From assembly GCA_037043235.1 (NCBI GenBank), contig JAWRVZ010000088.1, positions 1,116,001-1,180,000 on the forward strand: a DNA stretch of 64,000 bases. Reading direction: 5' to 3'. Of this stretch, positions 48,501 through 57,668 are shown piece after piece; the stretch's first letter is position 1, and each line of letters starts with the position of its first letter. The notes beneath the pieces are model-generated. The model ran no database searches. It saw only the letters and a list, made by a program, of their open reading frames with translations, and was not told the origin of the DNA. Made by a program: the position numbers and the translations under genes. Source of the DNA: Rhodeus uyekii (Eukaryota > Chordata > Actinopteri > Cypriniformes > Acheilognathidae).

Positions 48501-49286
48501 AACATTTTAGGTAGAACAGTCTTTGATTTTACGGTCAGGATTGTGATTGATCTACAACTTGGAAATACAGTGAATTCAAAAAGGCCACTGTATAATTTAC
48601 ATTTCTGCATTTGGCAGACGGTTTTACCAAAAGCACTTACATTGCATTAAAGGAACACATTGAATCAGTTCTTGCTTTCCCTGGGATCGAACCCACGACC
48701 TTGATGTTGCAAACACCAATGCTCTACTGATTGAGATACAGGAAAGCTATATGTAGTAAATCAGTACTGTAATAGATACAATAATTGTAATGTATCAGTA
48801 GTAAATAAATCTTAGTAGTACAAGTAGTAAATAATATTATAATAGTAATGTATAAGTAATAAATCAGTATCGTAATCCCCTTTCGCGCTCGTTACAGTTA
48901 TTGTGAACTATATTAAGGGTGTGTGATGAACTTGCTATTAAATCTTAGAGCTTAAAGGTTAACCAGTCGACCTTGCTCGATTTGAACATGATATCTAATT
49001 AAGTTGAGCCAGCATTATAAACAGCGTAACAGCGTCAGAAGAATATTGAGGAAATATTGTTGTGACTGAAGAAACCATTAACCCTACTGAAATATAGGCT
49101 GTATTATTGCGGGCCGAGAGCATGTTTACAGTCGAGCGGCACCAGCTGACCAACGGTCACTACAGACACCCCTCATTACTACCTCCGCTACCTCAGATAA
49201 CAGCAGACAGTTCTGTGAAGGTTCTTGTTCTAGCGGTGTAAAATGTGCTCTTGAAGTTTAGCGTATTTCTTACCTGTAGGTGCCAT
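33534..49286 (-). CDS. thop1: Thimet oligopeptidase (M3 metallopeptidase), complete 13-exon gene
   Basis: Exons 49274-49286, 48172-48378, 45713-45861, 45382-45489, 45190-45292, 43096-43256, 42879-43014, 41970-42336, 35037-35238, 34763-34949, 34453-34581, 33767-33903 and 33534-33695 join with consistent phases and GT-AG junctions into 2061 bp, 686 codons plus TGA. Vertebrate THOP1 is about 689 residues. THOP1 is a cytosolic zinc endopeptidase that trims short peptides such as neuropeptides and proteasome products. The zinc site is present: HEFGH with His470 and His474, and the third ligand Glu499 in FVEAPSQMLENW. The N-terminus MAPTGEVVFG has no mitochondrial leader, which argues against the paralogue neurolysin. 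The C-terminus is KQDAFLLSKGL then a short tail. Intron 8 (about 6.7 kb) carries LINE A copy 1; other introns carry MITEs and SINEs. No lesion was seen. Confidence 0.95.
33904..34452. other. thop1 intron 11
   Basis: No exon seen. A segment starting gcccctttcacacatacgg near 34099 resembles the end of a fish DNA transposon, but no partner end was found. Confidence 0.35.
35037..35238 (-). CDS. thop1: thop1 exon 9, catalytic zinc-binding exon
   Basis: The exon opens by completing the split Arg codon (AG|G) from exon 8 and reads REGKYGHAACFGLQPG, then the strand leading to the helix DEVETYFHEFGHVMHQLCAQ. The HExxH motif supplies two zinc ligands and the general-base Glu. It ends in phase 0 before exon 10, which carries the third ligand. 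All diagnostic M3 residues are intact. Confidence 0.93.
35707..36285 (-). mobile_element. Worn Tigger/pogo-like DNA transposon fragment
   Basis: A cagtgtaacccggttatg end follows a TA dinucleotide, and an inverted match (atcaacataaccgg) lies near 36257. The 69-codon minus-strand frame 35855-36064 ends KGKKQQSILEFVKKPY, similar to the C-terminal tail of Tigger/CENP-B-like transposases. Evidence is partial; the right end is not clean. Confidence 0.4.
36366..37547 (+). pseudogene. LINE A copy 1 endonuclease ORF fragment
   Basis: 393 codons. Residues 15-33 form a hydrophobic stretch (FAVLLLLISGLFVQ) like a signal peptide. Residues about 68-95 are Arg/Lys-rich (RRRRRDRKQRRGKRGG), probably nucleic-acid binding. 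From about residue 115 an APE-type endonuclease follows: NVRSLVNKMDEI, LTETWL, GGGLCIYIN, AGDFNHSN, LDHVYTN and GQSDHISLF supply the expected catalytic motifs. The frame stops early (YIKYHH) because of a deletion relative to copy 2. Confidence 0.8.
37569..37919 (+). pseudogene. LINE A copy 1 linker fragment (EN-RT)
   Basis: Reads NQKPWMNKEVRLLLKTRN ... LNELNDFYALFERDNRET, the linker between endonuclease and RT in this family. It is cut at 37919 by the hAT insertion and resumes at 38614. Confidence 0.75.
37920..38605 (-). mobile_element. hAT-family element inserted in LINE A copy 1
   Basis: A 686-bp element with inverted ends TAGGGACCAACCAAATTCAC (at least 20 bp) and a perfect 8-bp duplication CTGATCAC (37912-37919 and 38606-38613). 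LINE A copy 2 shows the single CTGATCAC of the empty site. The 8-bp duplication is diagnostic of hAT. The interior retains a piece of the transposase C-terminus on the minus strand. Confidence 0.9.
38072..38344 (-). pseudogene. hAT transposase C-terminal (hATC) remnant
   Basis: The 90-codon minus-strand frame reads LSVPTSSVDAERSVSQYTSV then NAPQRQNI, the conserved hAT dimerisation segment (family form: P.SS..AER.FS....). The remainder of the transposase is absent, so this is an internally deleted, non-autonomous copy. Confidence 0.7.
38614..39521 (+). pseudogene. LINE A copy 1 reverse transcriptase fragments
   Basis: Two in-frame pieces. 38694-39023 reads fingers/palm motifs up to NDYRPVALTPIIMKCFERL and HQFAYRSNRSTEDAV. 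39099-39521 reads GINTSLCNWILDFLTNRP, TGVPPGFVLSPFLYSLF (Gln of PQG changed to Pro) and KFADDTTVIG. The piece between lost the SAFN segment holding the first catalytic Asp, so the enzyme is dead. A further piece continues at 39549-39910. Confidence 0.8.
39937..41480 (+). repeat. Minisatellite forming the 3' end of LINE A copy 1
   Basis: About 1.5 kb of C-rich repeats with a variable unit of roughly 35-40 bp: cccactcccctcatagactc, then ctct or ctctta, then a poly-C/CCACCA stretch. It follows directly on the last LINE-specific sequence (accccactcctaccat). The last five units (about 41290-41480) are a homogeneous 60-bp-type subarray. Overlapping open frames on both strands are low-complexity translations. 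Confidence 0.9.
43331..43484 (-). mobile_element. tRNA-derived SINE, copy 2
   Basis: Minus strand: a tRNA-like head with tagctatcctgttgctcaaa and ggttcaattccc (B box), then an aatgtgtttctttaatgcaa linker and a tail with ctggataaaagcgtctgcca. This tail is typical of a widespread fish SINE. In thop1 intron 5. Confidence 0.75.
43816..44848. mobile_element. Tigger/pogo-like MITE, copy 1
   Basis: 1033 bp with inverted ends CAGTAATACCTCGGTTTACG and a TA duplication on both sides (43814-43815, 44849-44850). A subterminal repeat of tacgag motifs follows each end. No transposase frame. In thop1 intron 5. Confidence 0.85.
46333..47528. mobile_element. hAT MITE in thop1 intron 2
   Basis: 1196 bp with ends CAGGGGTGTCAAACTCA and TGAGTTTGACACCTATG and an 8-bp near-duplication CGTTAGAG/CGTTAGAT (46325-46332, 47529-47536). 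Subterminal GGGCCG-rich blocks (gggccgaacag, gggccggatg) are typical of Charlie-like hAT elements. No intact transposase. Confidence 0.82.
48598..48751 (-). mobile_element. tRNA-derived SINE, copy 3
   Basis: Best tRNA head of the three: agtagagcattgg (A box) and ggttcgatccc (B box), followed by the shared linker and the aaaccgtctgccaaatgcag tail. In thop1 intron 1. Confidence 0.78.
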
Positions 49287-49440
49287 TTTCCGCTCAGTCA
49301 GTCACCGCGTGTATCAACGACGATTCAAAGACGCTTTAATAGCCGCTCAGTCACGCTTCCGGCTCCGATCACGTGACCCTCCGCGGAGCCCGCGATTGGT
49401 TGGAGACTTATGCAAGCTTAACCAATAACGCGCTTCTATC
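49287..49440 (-). promoter_or_regulatory. thop1: thop1 promoter-proximal region
   Basis: The GC-rich stretch just upstream of the start ATG holds an ETS-type core (cttccgg, 49356-49362), a palindromic TCACGTGA E-box at 49369-49376, and ATTGG/CCAAT boxes at about 49394-49399 and 49418-49424. This fits a TATA-less housekeeping promoter. The TCACGTGA octamer is the type bound by USF and by TFEB/MITF factors. No transcription start evidence is available; the boundaries are my choice. Confidence 0.5.
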
Positions 49441-49470
49441 TATCTCCATTTCTCTCTCTCTCTCTCTGTG
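49441..49470 (+). repeat. (CT)n microsatellite upstream of thop1
   Basis: A pyrimidine run, tctctctctctctctctct, just upstream of the thop1 promoter region. A 27-base poly(T) run follows at about 49699-49726, with no gene in between. Confidence 0.7.
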
Positions 49471-49983
49471 GTGGGGGATTATTTTCGATTTGCACTAATT
49501 GGTGGTGTAATGATAGTAATTATTTAATAATTAGTCTTTAAAACTAATAACCCACTCAACTGATATGAAATATTAAATAGCATATTAAAGAATACATACT
49601 TAATTGTCTGTAATTCTGTGCCATGCAACGCTTCTATGGGTTCTTCTGTTTTTATATGCCAGGGGTTGGTTGATGTTTCATTGGTGATGTACAGATTTCA
49701 AATTTTTTTTTTTTTTTTTTTTTTTTGGCGAAATGAAGATCACATGTAAACTGAATTGGAAACTTGTTACCATGCCATCATGATTTATTTTTACTACCTT
49801 TCAAGTGCATTTAATTAAACAAAGTGAAATAAACACAAACCGTTTCAACATCAACAAATATTTAGGTGAAAATAATCTATAATTTACTTAGTTTAAAAAT
49901 AGCCTTTTCCACTGATAGGGATGATTCAGAAATCCATTTCCGCTTGTCTATATATATTCTTTTCTTTTTCTTATTTGTATATA

Positions 49984-50979
49984 CAGTGGTACCTCGATTT
50001 ACGAGCGACTTGGTATACGAGAAAATCGGTGTACGAGCATGGAGGGTTGAATCGGTGTACGAGCTTTGTATCGGAGTGCGAGAAAATTTTTCCCTCACCC
50101 ACGCGCATCTTTGTCCAAACGCTCTGCATCTTCACGGGCATTTTTACTGGAAATATCCTAATGACAGCCTCTCATAACACAGTCACGCAGTCCCAACCCC
50201 TTTATCACCCCTTAAAGCATTCATTCTCTCAGCCTCACTCTGTCAGCAGTTTAACTTCTCTCAGCCTCTATTGTTCACGTAGTGAAATATGGGGTTCATG
50301 AATTAATTGTCTCCTCACTTCTCTCCACTCTGGAGCTCGCGATGGTGTCGCGCGAGTCTCCCGGCGCTCGCGGTGGTGTCGCGCGAGTCTCCCGGCGCTC
50401 GCGGTGGTGTCGCGCGAGTCTCCCGGCGCTCGCGGTGGTGTCGCGCGAGTCTCCCGGCGCTCGCGGTGGTGTCGCGCGAGTCTCCCGGCGCTCGTGGTGG
50501 TGGCGCGCGAGTCTCCCGGCGCTCGCGGTGGTCGCGCGCGCGTCTCCCGTTCCATGACTTTCACTCTGGATTATCACTTTGTTTGTTTTCTGCACTATTA
50601 TAATAAATTCACCCATTTGCACTTGAATCCAGGTTTTGTGTTTTCCCCCTCCCTCGTCTGTCTCTCATCTCCTTCATGCCAGCAGACGCTGCTCAAAGTG
50701 AGTTACAGTAAATTGTCAAGCATTTTTAGAGTTTAATTGTCTAAAGTTTAATTGTCTGTTTAAAGAGTATTTATATGAGATCTTAATGGTTATAATTTTA
50801 ACTGTAATTAATAGGGTAAAATAAAAACTAAATATTTAAAATGGGCATTTATGGTCATGTGGAACGAATTAATTGATTTTTAATGCATTCTTATGGGGGA
50901 AATTGTTTTGGTGTACGAGCATTTTGGGATACGAGCTCGCTCTTGGAACGAATTAAACTCGTAAACCGAGGTATTACTG
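49984..50979. mobile_element. Tigger/pogo-like MITE, copy 2
   Basis: 996 bp, related to the element at 43816. It starts CAGTGGTACCTCGATTTACG, ends CGTAAACCGAGGTATTACTG, and is flanked by TA. Its interior differs from copy 1 by carrying a 31-bp minisatellite and lacking part of the central sequence. Confidence 0.85.
50336..50549. repeat. 31-bp minisatellite inside the Tigger-like MITE
   Basis: Seven copies at exactly 31-bp spacing (starts 50336, 50367, 50398, 50429, 50460, 50491, 50522) of a CpG-rich unit, ctcgcggtggtgtcgcgcga plus gtctcccggcg. Because 31 is not a multiple of 3, several frames stay open on both strands; they are not genes. Dense CpG and G/C skew mark it off from its AT-rich surroundings. 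Confidence 0.93.
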
Positions 50980-50981
50980 TA

Positions 50982-51744
50982 TATTATTTTTCTTATTTTT
51001 AATGATTTGTAATTAGTAATTTATAATTTATGTTTTAATCAACACTTTAGTCGTAGCCTATCGTTGAAGTCTTTACTTTGCTTTTCTGTATTTTTCCATA
51101 CAAAAAGGATGAATATTGTCTGCACGTCTCACCAGATAGAACAAGTTATCAGAATGTTTTGAGAGTCTTTCTGTTGATAGTTGGAGCCTGAGCCGAGTTC
51201 AGCCTTGGAGTCCTGTGTATCTGTGTACAGTATCTGTGTATCTGTGTGTGTGTTAATATGGTCTGTATTGGTGAGGTGATTAACTGGCACCATAAGGAGA
51301 CAGAATGACTTGTTGTTCTCGACAAGCTGATGCCTAGAAACGCATCTTGTGTGGAAAATTACTAGTTTTGTGTATCTTTCTTTCTCAGCCAATCAGAATC
51401 CTTTAACCTTCAGTAATGATGTAGTTAGCACCCTCTGTTAGAGTATAATTGCTGTAACAATGTTATTGTATGTGGGGCGGCCTACGAACTCCTTGTGAGA
51501 CCTGAAGCTTCTGCTGATGAAACTACAAACTAAACTTCACTAAAATTTCTTCTATTGACTGCACTTCTGACTCCTGCTCTTCATTCAACATATCTGCTCC
51601 TCGGGTCTTTAACTGTAAATCCCCTACACCACCACATCAAACAATTAGGTTCTTAACAGCCATATTTTTTTTTCCCTATAAAAGTTTGTGTTGCATTTGT
51701 CCATTAATTGAATGATAGCTGTATAATGTAAGTCAATTAGTCAA
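50982..51744. other. Gene-free stretch between two transposons
   Basis: AT-rich. Holds a short tgtgtatctgtg-type repeat near 51214-51255 and nothing else recognised on either strand. Confidence 0.4.
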
Positions 51745-52162
51745 TAGACCCTTTTCACACGACGTCACGCAACTTCCGTTTTAACTCAAAGCAGGGTAAA
51801 GTTACTTCCGCCGGCCGTCATAGTGAACGCGATAAAGTTTACACAATCCCTTCTACATCTGCCAGACACGCGTCTATGATGTACAGAGACTTTCAGACAC
51901 ATTTTCGCTTACAACACGTTCTAAACTTGATAAAGGATTCAAACCAGTACCAAAGGAGTCCAAGAATCGTGCCCATAATGTTGTGAAATGTGCACTGTAC
52001 AATCATGCATATGGCAGTAAGAGTGGCTTCAGGATCCAGATGAGTGTCATGGCAAAGGCTGTGAATACTTCTGTACATGCGAGTTGATTTATTAATAAAT
52101 TGGCAAAGGTTTCAAACAAACTTTGATGTTGTCATTTTTTGTAGAATTTTGACAACAGGAAA

Positions 52163-52625
52163 CGCAAGAGAGGAGTCTATGAGGGGAGTGGGATGGTGGG
52201 GTAAGAGGAGAGTCTGTGAGGGGAGTGGGATGGAGGTGGGGAGAGAGGAGTCTATGAGGGGAGTGGGATGGTGGGGGCGAGAGGAGTCTATGAGGGGAGT
52301 GGGATGGTGGGGGGGGGGGTAAGAGGAGAGTCTGTGAGGGGAGTGGGATGGTGGTGGGGGGGCAGGGTGGGTGAGAGGAGTCTATGAGGGGAGTGGGATG
52401 GTGGTGGTGGGGTAAGAGGAGTATATGAGGGTGGTAGGATGGTGGTATAGGGAGAGAGAGGAGTCTATGAGGGTAGTGGGATGGTGGTGGGGGGGAGAGG
52501 AGTCTGTGAGGGGAGTGGGATGGAGGTGGTGGGGTAAGAGGAGTATATGAGGGTGGTAGGATGGTGGTATAGGGGGAGAGAGGAGTCTGTGAGGGGAGTG
52601 GGATGGTGGGGGTGAGAGAGGAGTG
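52163..52625 (-). repeat. Minisatellite forming the 3' end of LINE A copy 2
   Basis: About 460 bp of the same unit as at 39937-41480, read on the minus strand (plus: gaggagtctatgaggggagt then gggatggtggggg). It joins the LINE at the same base (tgctgaccccactcct on the minus strand). Confidence 0.9.
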
Positions 52626-52703
52626 GGGTCAGCAAGGGTTAGAGTTTCAGTCACCTGAAACGCCTGCCGGAGGGAAGGAGGGAGAACAGTCTGTGGGCTG
52701 GGT

Positions 52704-53095
52704 CAAGTCAAGTCAAGTCACCTTTATTTATATAGCGCTTTTTACAATGTAGATTGTTTCAAAGCAGCTTTACAGGAAAAACAATATAAACAAAGTTTGT
52801 TTGGCTGAACAGAAGCCCCAAAAGAGCAGGCGAATCAATACAATTGATGAATTTTAAGTGTTAAGTTTCCCCAACTGAGCAAGCCATAGGCGACAGTGGC
52901 AAGGAACCAAAACTCCGGCAGGTGACGTAACGAATGAAGAATAGAATGGAGAAAAAACCTTGGGAGAAACCAGGCTCAGTTGGGGGACCAGTTCTCCTCT
53001 GGCCAACAGCCAAACCGTGCATGATTATTATACAACAATTCAACTCCAATATGAAGTCCAATTTGGTCCGGTTAGAGATGGGTTCATGATCATGA
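52704..53095 (-). mobile_element. L2-type LINE 3' fragment (i), 392 bp
   Basis: A severely 5'-truncated element flanked by a perfect 7-bp duplication GCTGGGT (52697-52703, 53096-53102). Its tail is (TTGAC)n and it is nearly identical to the 3' end of the element at 56990-61002. Truncation at the 5' end and a short-repeat tail are typical of L2-clade retrotransposition. Confidence 0.88.
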
Positions 53096-53929
53096 GCTGG
53101 GTGAGAGGAGTCCTTAAGGAGCTGCGAGCTCGACGCAGACAGCGTTTCCTCTGGATGTGCTCGATGGCAGGAAGTGGAGTCCCTTGCGCTCCGTGACAGA
53201 ACAGCACCCATACCACACTGTGACAGTTCGTCAGGATGCTTTCTATTGCGCAGCGGTAGAAGTTCACCAGGATAGCCGAGGAGAGCTGATTTTTCCTCAG
53301 TGTCCTCAGGAAGAAGAGGCACTGGTGAGCCTTCTTGACCAGGCTGGAGGTGTTGGTTGTCCAGGTCATGTCAGCCGAGATGTGGATCCCCAGGAACTTG
53401 AAGCTGGAGACACGCTCAACGGCCATTCCATTGATGTGGATGGTGTCATGTGTGCCTCTTGACTCTTTCCTGAAGTCCACAATGAGCTCCTTTGTTTTGG
53501 TGGTGTTGAGGAGCAGGTTATTTTCGTTGCACCATGTGGACAGGTGCTGGATCTCTTCCCTGTAGGCAGTCTCATCGTTGTTGCTGATGAGACCGATCAC
53601 CGTAGTGTCGTCTGCGAACTTGACAATGGCATTAGATCCAAACACAGGCTTGCAGTCGGAGGTGAAGAGGGAGTAGAGAAACGGGCTTAGCACACAGCCC
53701 TGTGGTACACCAGTGTTAAGTGTGATGGATGTGGAGCAGGTGGATCCAGATCGGACATTCTGGGGTCTCTTGGTCATGAAGTCCAGAATCCAGTTGCAGA
53801 GTGAGGTATTGATGCCCAAGTCTTCGAGTTTGGCTATTAACTTGGTCGGGATGATAGTGTTGAATGCTGAGCTGAAGTCAACAAACAGCATCCGTGCATA
53901 AGAGTTCTTATTGTCCAGGTGTGTGAGCA
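53096..53929 (-). pseudogene. LINE A copy 2 reverse transcriptase C-terminal part
   Basis: Reads LTHLDNKNSYARMLFVDFSS, AFNTIIPTKLIAKL, NTGVPQGCVLSPFLYSLFTS, KFADDTTVIGLISNN and on to RKNQLSSAILVNFYRCAIES. The RT core motifs are intact in this segment. The frame fails near the 3' end where bases are missing (CHSVVWVLFCHGAQGTPLPA). Confidence 0.8.
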
Positions 53930-55693
53930 CAAGGCAAGGCAAGGCAAGTTTATTTGTATAGCACATTTCATACACAATGGTAATTCAAAGTGCTTTACAT
54001 AAAGAAGAATGATAAAAATAAAACATTAAAAATGATTAAAAGAATAAAAAGATAATGCGTATAAAATAAAATGCAAACAGTTCGGACATAGCACAGTGCT
54101 CAATCTGCAAATGCATAGGTAAAAAGATGTGTTTTGAGTCTTGATTTGAATGTGGCTACTGTTGGAGCACACCTGATCTCTTCTGGAAGCTGGTTCCAGC
54201 TGCGGCTGGCGTAACAGCTAAAAGCAGACTCTCCTTGCTTTGAGTGAACCCTGGGTATTACTAAGTGACTTGATGATCTTAGTGATCTGTTAGGTTTATA
54301 TTCTATGAGCATATCTGCAATGTATTGAGGTCCTAGGCCATTGAGTGATTTATAAACAAGTAACAGTAGTTTAAAATTAATTCTAAATGTAACTGGAAGC
54401 CAGTGCAAGGACCTAAGGACTGGTGTGATGTGTTCATTTTTTCTGGTTCTGCTCAGAATCCTGGCAGCAGTGTTCTGTACGAGCTGCAGCTGTCTTATGG
54501 TCTTTTTGGGAAGGCCGGTGAGGAGCCCATTACAATAATCCACCCTGCTGGTGATGAAAGCATGAACAAGTTTCTCTAAGTCTTGATTGGAGACAAAGCA
54601 TCTAATTCTTGCAATATTTTTGAGATGATAATATGCTGATTTAGTTATTGTTTTTACATGGCTACTGAAACTCAGGTCTGACTCCAAAATCACACCAAGA
54701 TTCCTGACCTGATTTTTAGTTGTTTGACCCCTAGAGTGAAGGTATGCGTTCACTTTGAGAACTTCATCTTTGTTTCCAAATGCAATGACTTCAGTTTTGT
54801 CTTTGTTTAACTGAAGGAAGTTTAGGCACATCCAGTTTTTAATTTCATCAATGCATTGACACAGGGAGTCAATGGGGCTGTAATCATTAGGTGATAACGC
54901 GAGGTAAATCTGGGTGTCATCTGCATCGCTGTGATATGCAATTTGGTTCTTTCTCATTATTTGGCTCAGTGGCAGCATATATAAGTTGAACAGGAGGGGT
55001 GCAAGTATTGAACCTTGAGGGACTCCGCATGTCATGGATGTCCACTCAGACTTATGGTCACCGATACTCACATAATAACCTCTCCCTTCTAAGTATGACC
55101 TGAACCATTTAAGAACCATCTCAGAAAGCCCAACCCAGTTTTCCAGCCTGTCAAGGAGAATGTTGTGATCTATGGTGTCAGACGCAGCACTGAGGTCGAG
55201 TAAAACCAGCACTGATAATTTACCTGAATCTGTGTTAAGACGAATATCATTCATTATCTTTATGAGTGCTGTCTCTGTACTGTGATGTGGTCGGAAACCA
55301 GATTGAAAGTCGTCAAAGTATCCATTCAAGCTTAAGAACTTGTTCAGCTGATTGAAAACAACTTTTTCAATGATCTTGCCTATGAAAGGTAGATTTGAGA
55401 TTGGTCTGTAATTGCTCAATATGATGTTGTCCAGATTGCTCTTTTTCAGAAGGGGCTTAACAACTGAGTTTTTAGGGAATTTGGAAAAGTCCCAGAAAGA
55501 AGTGAGGCATTTACCACTTCTAGGAGATCTGCTTCTAAACAGTTAAACACGCTTTTGAAAAAAGATGTGGTAAGTGTGTCAAGGGCGCAGGTTGATGTTT
55601 TAAGGTGCTGTACTGTTTCTTCCAAAATTTTACCATCAATTGCTTCGAAAACAGACATAATAGCTACTTTCTGAGATTGTGGTCTGATCTGTT
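53930..55693 (-). mobile_element. L2-type LINE fragment (iii), 1764 bp
   Basis: 5'-truncated L2-type element starting inside ORF2 and ending in a (CTTGC)n tail (plus: caaggcaaggcaaggcaag). The insertion replaced about 13 bp of LINE A (tagtgcagtg region) instead of duplicating its target. It belongs to a different L2 subfamily from (i) and (ii), judged by tail and protein sequence. Confidence 0.82.
54100..55419 (-). pseudogene. L2-type reverse transcriptase, open but catalytically altered
   Basis: 439 codons are open: NYRPISNLPFIGKIIEKVV, FQSGFRPHHSTETALI, LLDLSAASDTIDH, GVPQGSILAPLLFNLYMLP, then the active-site box reads SDADDTQIY where the family has SYADDTQIY. The C-terminal domain SLHWLPVTFRINFKLLLLVY and LNGLGPQYIADML is complete. 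Tyr to Asp in the YADD box, and Phe to Ser in the first motif, suggest an inactive fossil. Confidence 0.82.
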
Positions 55694-56989
55694 TGGCAAC
55701 AGCATCCTCTGTGCTCCTATTGCTGCGGTAAGCGAACTGATGTGAGTCCAGTGTGGGTGGTATAGAGTCTTTTAGGTGTTCCAGGACCAGCCGCTCAAAG
55801 CACTTCATGATGATGGGAGTGAGTGCTACAGGGCGGTAGTCGTTAGGGCACCTCGGACTAGAGTGTTTTGGCACAGGCACAATGGAGGTGCATTTGAAGC
55901 ATGTTGGTACAGCTGCTTGGGCAAGAGACAGGTTGAAAATGTCTGTAAAAACCCCAGCGAGCTGCTCCGCACATGCCCTGAGGACACGTCCAGGGATGTT
56001 GTCTGGTCCAGCAGCCTTGTGCGTGCTGATCCGGCTCAGTGCCTTGCAGACGTCTGTGGATGAGAGTGTGATTGGAGGGTGATCAGCTGAGGGGTTGAGC
56101 TTGGTTGCAGTTTCTCTGTTGTCTCTTTCAAAGCGAGCATAAAAGTCATTTAGCCCGTTCAGGAAGTTGACATCAGTGGCTGCAGGGGTGGAGTGGGTGG
56201 GTTTGTAGTCACTGATGGCCTGGATGCCCTGCCACATGCGTTGAGGGTCAGAGTTGGAAAAGTGTCCCTCTATCTTCAGCTTGTAGCAGTGCTTGGCCTT
56301 TTTGATGACCCTCTTCAGATTTGCTCTGGATGTGCTGTAGGCTTGTGCATCTCCTGATCTGTAGGCAGTATTGCGTGTCTTCAACAGGAGTCGCACTTCC
56401 TTGTTCATCCATGGCTTCTGATTTGGGTATGTGGTAATCTGTTTCTGGGTTGTGGTAATCTGGTGGTAATCTTTTTCTGGGTTGTCAATGGTGGTATTAA
56501 TATAATCCAATACAGAGGATGTGTAGCAGTCAATGTCTGTGTGAGCACCACTGGTGGCTTGGGAAGCAAACATACTCCAGTCTGTGTGTAGAAACCTTTC
56601 CTGGAGTGTGAAATCTACCCCCGCAGGCCACACCTTGATGGTCTTCACTGATGGCTTCACACGGTTGATGAGGGGTGAATATTTGAGAGCGAGGAACAAA
56701 GAGATGTGGTCTGATTGTCCCAGGTGGGGAGAGGTGTCGCCATGTAGGCCCCAGCCATGTTTGTGTAGACATGGTCTAAGGTTTTGTTTCCTCTGGTGTG
56801 ACAGGAAACATTCTGATGAAATTTGGGTAGCACAGTCTTTAAGTTAGAGTGATTAAAATCACCCGCAACAATAAACGCCGCTTCCGGGTGAAGAGTCTGT
56901 TGTTTACTGATGGCTGCATAAAGTTCTTTCATAGCAAGCTTGGCATCAGCATCCGGGGGAATATAAGCTGCAGTTATAATGGTGGAAGT
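55694..56989 (-). pseudogene. LINE A copy 2 endonuclease end, linker and RT start
   Basis: Reads FTSTIITAAYIPPDA, AGDFNHSN and LDHVYTN in one frame (to about 56700). A second frame then gives HTDWSMFASQATSGAHTD through NQKPWMNKEVRLLLKTRNTA to NDYRPVALTPIIMKCFERL. A frameshift near 56700 (Pro/Thr at LPTWDNQ) separates them. The lower frame runs on into the L2 insertion as a chimera. Confidence 0.78.
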
Positions 56990-57668
56990 CAAGTCAAGTC
57001 AAGTCAAGTCAAGTCACCTTTATTTATATAGCGCTTTTTACAATGTAGATTGTTTCAAAGCAGCTTTACAGGAAAAACAATATAAACAAAGTTTGTTTGG
57101 CTGAACAGAAGCCCCAAAAGAGCAGGCGAATCAATACAATTGATGAATTTTAAGTGTTAAGTTTCCCCAACTGAGCAAGCCATAGGCGACAGTGGCAAGG
57201 AACCAAAACTCCGGCAGGTGACGTAATGAATGGAGAATAGAATGGAGAAAAAACCTTGGGAGAAACCAGGCTCAGTTGGGGGACCAGTTCTCCTCTGGCC
57301 AACAGCCAAACAGGGCATGATTATTATACAACAATTCAATTCCAATATGAAGTCCAATTTGGTCCGGTTAGAGATGGGTTCATGATCGTCACAGGGGAGG
57401 GTCCAGTAGAGTCACGGTCTCCGCAGACACCCCAGGGCAGTGCTGTGCTCGTGTCCAGGTCCTTTATCTGATCTGGATACGGCCCGGATCCAGCTGCCCA
57501 CGGTAACCTCGGAATAAACAGAGACCAATATCAGCATAGATGCCATTCTTCTTCTGATGTATCGAGTACATCAGGTGTTATGGGAATGTTCCCGGTTCCG
57601 GCTTATCTAAATTATGCAGCCTAACAATCATTTTACATGATTTGGATTAAAAATGTATGTATAATGTG

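Noticed and set aside
50268..50736. Arg-rich frames on both strands
   Set aside because: They arise because a 31-bp repeat without stop codons stays open in several frames.
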